Of a stretch of 64,000 nt of DNA, positions 61,201 to 64,000 are shown in pieces. Made by a program: the position numbers and the translations under genes. Source of the stretch: Cardiocondyla obscurior. Its lineage: Eukaryota; Arthropoda; Insecta; Hymenoptera; Formicidae. How positions within the stretch are numbered: position 1 is the first letter of the stretch; the number at the start of each line of letters is the position of its first letter. The notes under the pieces were generated by a model, which was not told the origin of the DNA, did no database searches, and worked only from the letters and a program-made list of their open reading frames with translations. Location of the stretch: positions 5,935,001 to 5,999,000 of the forward strand of contig NC_091870.1 of NCBI RefSeq assembly GCF_019399895.1, in the 5' to 3' direction.

Positions 61201-63002
61201 GGTCGTTTGTTTGGTTTGCTATTTCCAGGGGAAGCAGGATAATGGAAGAGAGAGAGTAGAAGCTGGGAAGAATGAACAAAAAACAAGGACTTCCAATCCC
61301 GACCGGCACGTGCAGAAATCTGGAAAAAGTACGAACACTCGGAACTATATTCAGAGAGTGAGCTATATCGCGAGCACGATGTGCGAATTTAGTACCGTTT
61401 CTCCGTTGGTAACGCGGTAGGAGGGCGGTAGAAGGGCAAGAAGGGATAGCAGTATTGGCTACTGACCTAATCGCGAGGACTGTCGGGAGCCTGAAGCCCT
61501 AAGGGTGGGATTATCATCTTTGGTTCAATGAATTTTCGGCGCCATATCTTACGCTGTTCCACATTAAGCTTGTAATTTACAATTGTAATATTAATTTTTG
61601 TTTCTCTCAGAAAAAAGAAAGAAAAAATGATTAAACTGTACATAAAAAAATTGAAATGCTCCAAGTTTTTTTTTTAGATAGAACATTCGTTAAGGACAAT
61701 TATAAGAATCGTGATGTCCAGGATAATCTAAGCAGAAGCCACGAGTAATCGGTACGGTTATCTGAGCACATGTTTTAAATGTCGCAGTGTAATCAGGTCT
61801 GAGAATGTAACTCGATAAAAATTCTTTTGTCTACGTTCTACAACGATCTTCGAATTAAAGCCAGATTCGTGCGTAAAAATTCTATTATATATATTTTAAA
61901 AAGTGGAATACATGACATGTGTGACTGCACGACGGATCTCTATCCTGCAATGTTTACAGGTCATCGTAAAATTGTACATAAAATATTTTCTTTCATGTAT
62001 TCTACATAACAGTTCATCTATGTACAGCTAATATAATAAGGTTGCTTTGTAGACACCGTGGATATCACATTTACATTAAACTTTATCTGCGCTCGAAAAG
62101 AAAAATTGCACGAATACGAGGGTTACTCGTCCGTTTCTTTGGTACGATTTCTGGCCGAGGTCGCTTCCTTAAGCTCATCTACTCTTATAAGCTTTCTCTC
62201 TTAAGTATTAAGACTAGAAATTAGCACAGATGTCTGTATTATTTTAACTGTCTATCGATTCGATCACTGGGTACGTCGTTTGTACTCACCCTCGGCAAAC
62301 ACACTGATTTCTATAACTAGCTATTTCATCTGCAATATATATCAGTGGAGGGAGATTATGTTCGTGTATGTACAATATACACTTTATCGCGACGAGACGT
62401 GGGGACATATCAATCTTAAGTAAGATTATGCACGTGTCTTTTGTAACACGATAAATGTTTTAAGCAACTTAAGTTCTGTATCTAAAAATTCTAAAAGATG
62501 AAGTCTTGCCAAAAAATTTTCACGTTAATACATATCATCAATATAACTACGTTTGAATGAACACTATCATCGATTGGCATTTTATCGACTAAATTATATC
62601 CTCCGCTTGTATACATGTATCTCGCATATTACGAAGATATTGACACGAATAATATTTACGTATTAATATTATAATAATATAATTAAATATATGAAACCAA
62701 TCATCTTAATAATAATTTAATAATAAAGCAATATTGTACGGAGTTTGTTAATTATTGAACAACAATGGCGTTCATCTGTAAATCTGTTAAAATTGTTAAT
62801 GCACAAAGAACAATTATAGGTCGATAGTGTCAAGTCTATGTAGTTGCAATTATTATTGATTTGGCAATTTTTTTTTTATACTTTTCTGCATTTATAATTA
62901 ATATATACCTAATAAAATATACATTAACATAAATGCTTTAAAAGAAAGAACGGCTTTAAATTTGATTTCCTAGTAGTTTTCATCTTTGTCACATTTTTCG
63001 TG

Positions 63003-63037
<35 letters not shown>

Positions 63038-63051
63038 CTATCTATCTATCT
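63003..63051. repeat. (ATCT)n microsatellite
   Basis: About eleven ATCT units with one interruption (ATCCTATC) near 63036. Confidence 0.9.
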
Positions 63052-63311
63052 TAAGCTAACTCTAAGTTACTCGCGATCTATGATTTGCCATTCATTATTT
63101 ACAATTGATAATAGAATTGCTGACACTTAGTTTGCCAGTATCTTTTAGTATTGCCTGTTGGCAAGCTGTGATATGTCGTTCGTATAATGTTACTGAAATT
63201 AATTGCAAATCATCATTAATTGTTTAACCCGTAATGTTTTGTTGTTATCTCTATGAATTTCATAGCAAATAACGAATTGCGAATCTTAAATCGCATATAA
63301 TCTGGCACTGG

Positions 63312-63312
<1 letters not shown>

Positions 63313-63375
<63 letters not shown>

Positions 63376-63395
63376 GTATATATATATTATATATG
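63313..63395. repeat. (AT)n microsatellite next to the IAP C stop codon
   Basis: A pure AT run of about 50 bases, then ATGTATAT-type variants, ending seven bases before the minus-strand stop codon at 63402-63404. It therefore lies at the very start of the 3' untranslated region of that gene and would be transcribed. Confidence 0.9.
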
Positions 63396-63401
63396 TTTAA
63401 T

Positions 63402-64000
63402 TTAAGACAAAAATATACGGACGTAAGCACGAATGCCCAATCTACATAACGGGCAGTTGGCAAGAGCCGGTGCACAGTTGTTGCATGTTGCTAAATGTCC
63501 ACAAGGTAAAAATACTATGGCTAGTTCGTGATCCATGCAAACTTTGCATAAACGAGCTTCCTTCAATTTTCTATTTTCTTCTCGTAATGATACTGAAAAA
63601 CAATACGACGCAAATGTAAAAAATTTGGAACTTATTAATATACGTATGTTTGTAAAGGGCATAAAGGATAACTTTATAGATATCTTTCAAACAAAAGAAC
63701 ATTGAATTAAGAAATCTTGTCAGTTAATCTCGGAAATAAATTTACATTGATAACAAAAGTATCTTAAGCCGTGATAGTGCACAATAAAAATGAAAATAAT
63801 TCGTAGAAAAGTGACCTGTAATTAACTTCATAAATCTCATATAATACTAAATAATAATGTATATTATTTATCTATTACTTACTAAGATCATCTAATTCTT
63901 CTATTTTACTCTTCTCGTGAGTTTCTTGCTCAAATGCGTCAGGTTCTTGGGTACTATTTTTATTTGTAGAATTATTAGTCATTTGCATAGTGACTTGATT
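63402..64000 (-). CDS. Inhibitor of apoptosis protein C, RING end (partial)
   Basis: Two exons: 63883-64000, open at the window edge, and 63402-63592. The first reads NQVTMQMTNNSTNKNS and ends LDDL with one spare base before GTAAGT. The second restores ISLREENRKLKEARLCKVC and continues through a complete RING, C-x2-C-x11-C-x-H-x3-C-x2-C-x6-C-x2-C, ending RAYVRIFLS. The run REENRKLKEARLCKVCMD is the classic lead-in to an IAP-family RING. The BIR domains must lie on 5' exons to the right of the window. It acts as a ubiquitin ligase module; this RING also mediates dimerisation in relatives. It differs from the RING of protein A (CKICFSREVRIVF), so it is a distinct, older paralogue rather than a recent copy. 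Confidence 0.9.

Larger units (their letters stand above)
58253..63401. other. Upstream region of IAP B and 3' flank of IAP C, no gene supported
   Basis: The left part should contain the promoter and 5' untranslated exon of the BIR unit at 57.4 kb. The CpG-rich, purine-rich stretch 60,060-61,440 gives frames of up to 250 codons that match no family and contain low-complexity runs. A and T runs occur at about 59,490, 59,606 and 59,961-59,984. From 61.6 kb on the DNA is AT-rich and is probably the 3' untranslated region of IAP C. Confidence 0.5.

Noticed and set aside
60668..61420. 250-codon plus-strand open frame
   Set aside because: It contains poly-Lys and Leu/Ser runs from A and CT tracts, has no family match, and minus-strand frames overlap it. 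Chance frame in purine-rich DNA.
1..64000. CRISPR arrays, bacterial operons, prophage, tRNA or rRNA genes
   Set aside because: The DNA is animal nuclear sequence. No direct-repeat arrays with spacers and no tRNA or rRNA sequence were recognised.

Overview
This window is eukaryotic nuclear DNA from an insect, most likely a hymenopteran and probably an ant. The basis is spliced genes with GT/AG introns, very AT-rich introns and intergenic DNA beside CpG-rich promoter stretches, arthropod-type IAP, GTSF1 and dynein genes, and a TTAGG-type (GGTTA) run at 14.35 kb. The order is inferred; no species-diagnostic gene is present.

Layout, left to right. 1-616 (+): last three coding exons of an unrecognised gene. 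4715-5251 (+): a complete three-exon GTSF1/Asterix-type double CHHC zinc-finger gene (piRNA pathway). 8050-13046 (-): complete Ube4b (E4/U-box ubiquitin ligase) in eight coding exons. 15465-15893 (+): cytidine deaminase in one coding exon. 16453-24601 (-): complete Tor kinase, with one 6.2 kb exon and a 16-nt last coding exon. 25614-44513 (+): complete cytoplasmic dynein 1 heavy chain in 20 coding positions, one of which is occupied by two tandem, mutually exclusive exons in the microtubule-binding domain. 47028-64000 (-): a cluster of inhibitor-of-apoptosis (IAP) sequences made of a BIR-BIR-RING gene (47.0-48.9 kb), a BIR-BIR unit with no RING of its own in sight (57.4-58.3 kb), and the RING end of a third IAP whose 5' part lies beyond the window.

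Tor and the dynein heavy chain are divergent, with about 1 kb between start codons, so they probably share a promoter region. CDA and Tor converge, and their 3' ends may overlap. The IAP units are tandem and share a linker motif (CGNVPIGADP), which points to local duplication. The splice phase at the end of the middle BIR unit is compatible with the RING exon of the downstream gene.

Non-coding space holds several inverted-repeat MITE-like elements (3237-3771, 6802-6938, 8572-8649, 46587-46768), a diverged arm-like copy near 45.1 kb, microsatellites and many A/T runs. The strongest candidates for something not yet well described are the duplicated dynein MTBD exon, a 30-nt dynein microexon just before AAA2, and the possible sharing of one RING exon between two IAP BIR cassettes. 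Every gene model was assembled by eye from reading frames, splice sites and remembered family sequence; none was checked against RNA or a database.
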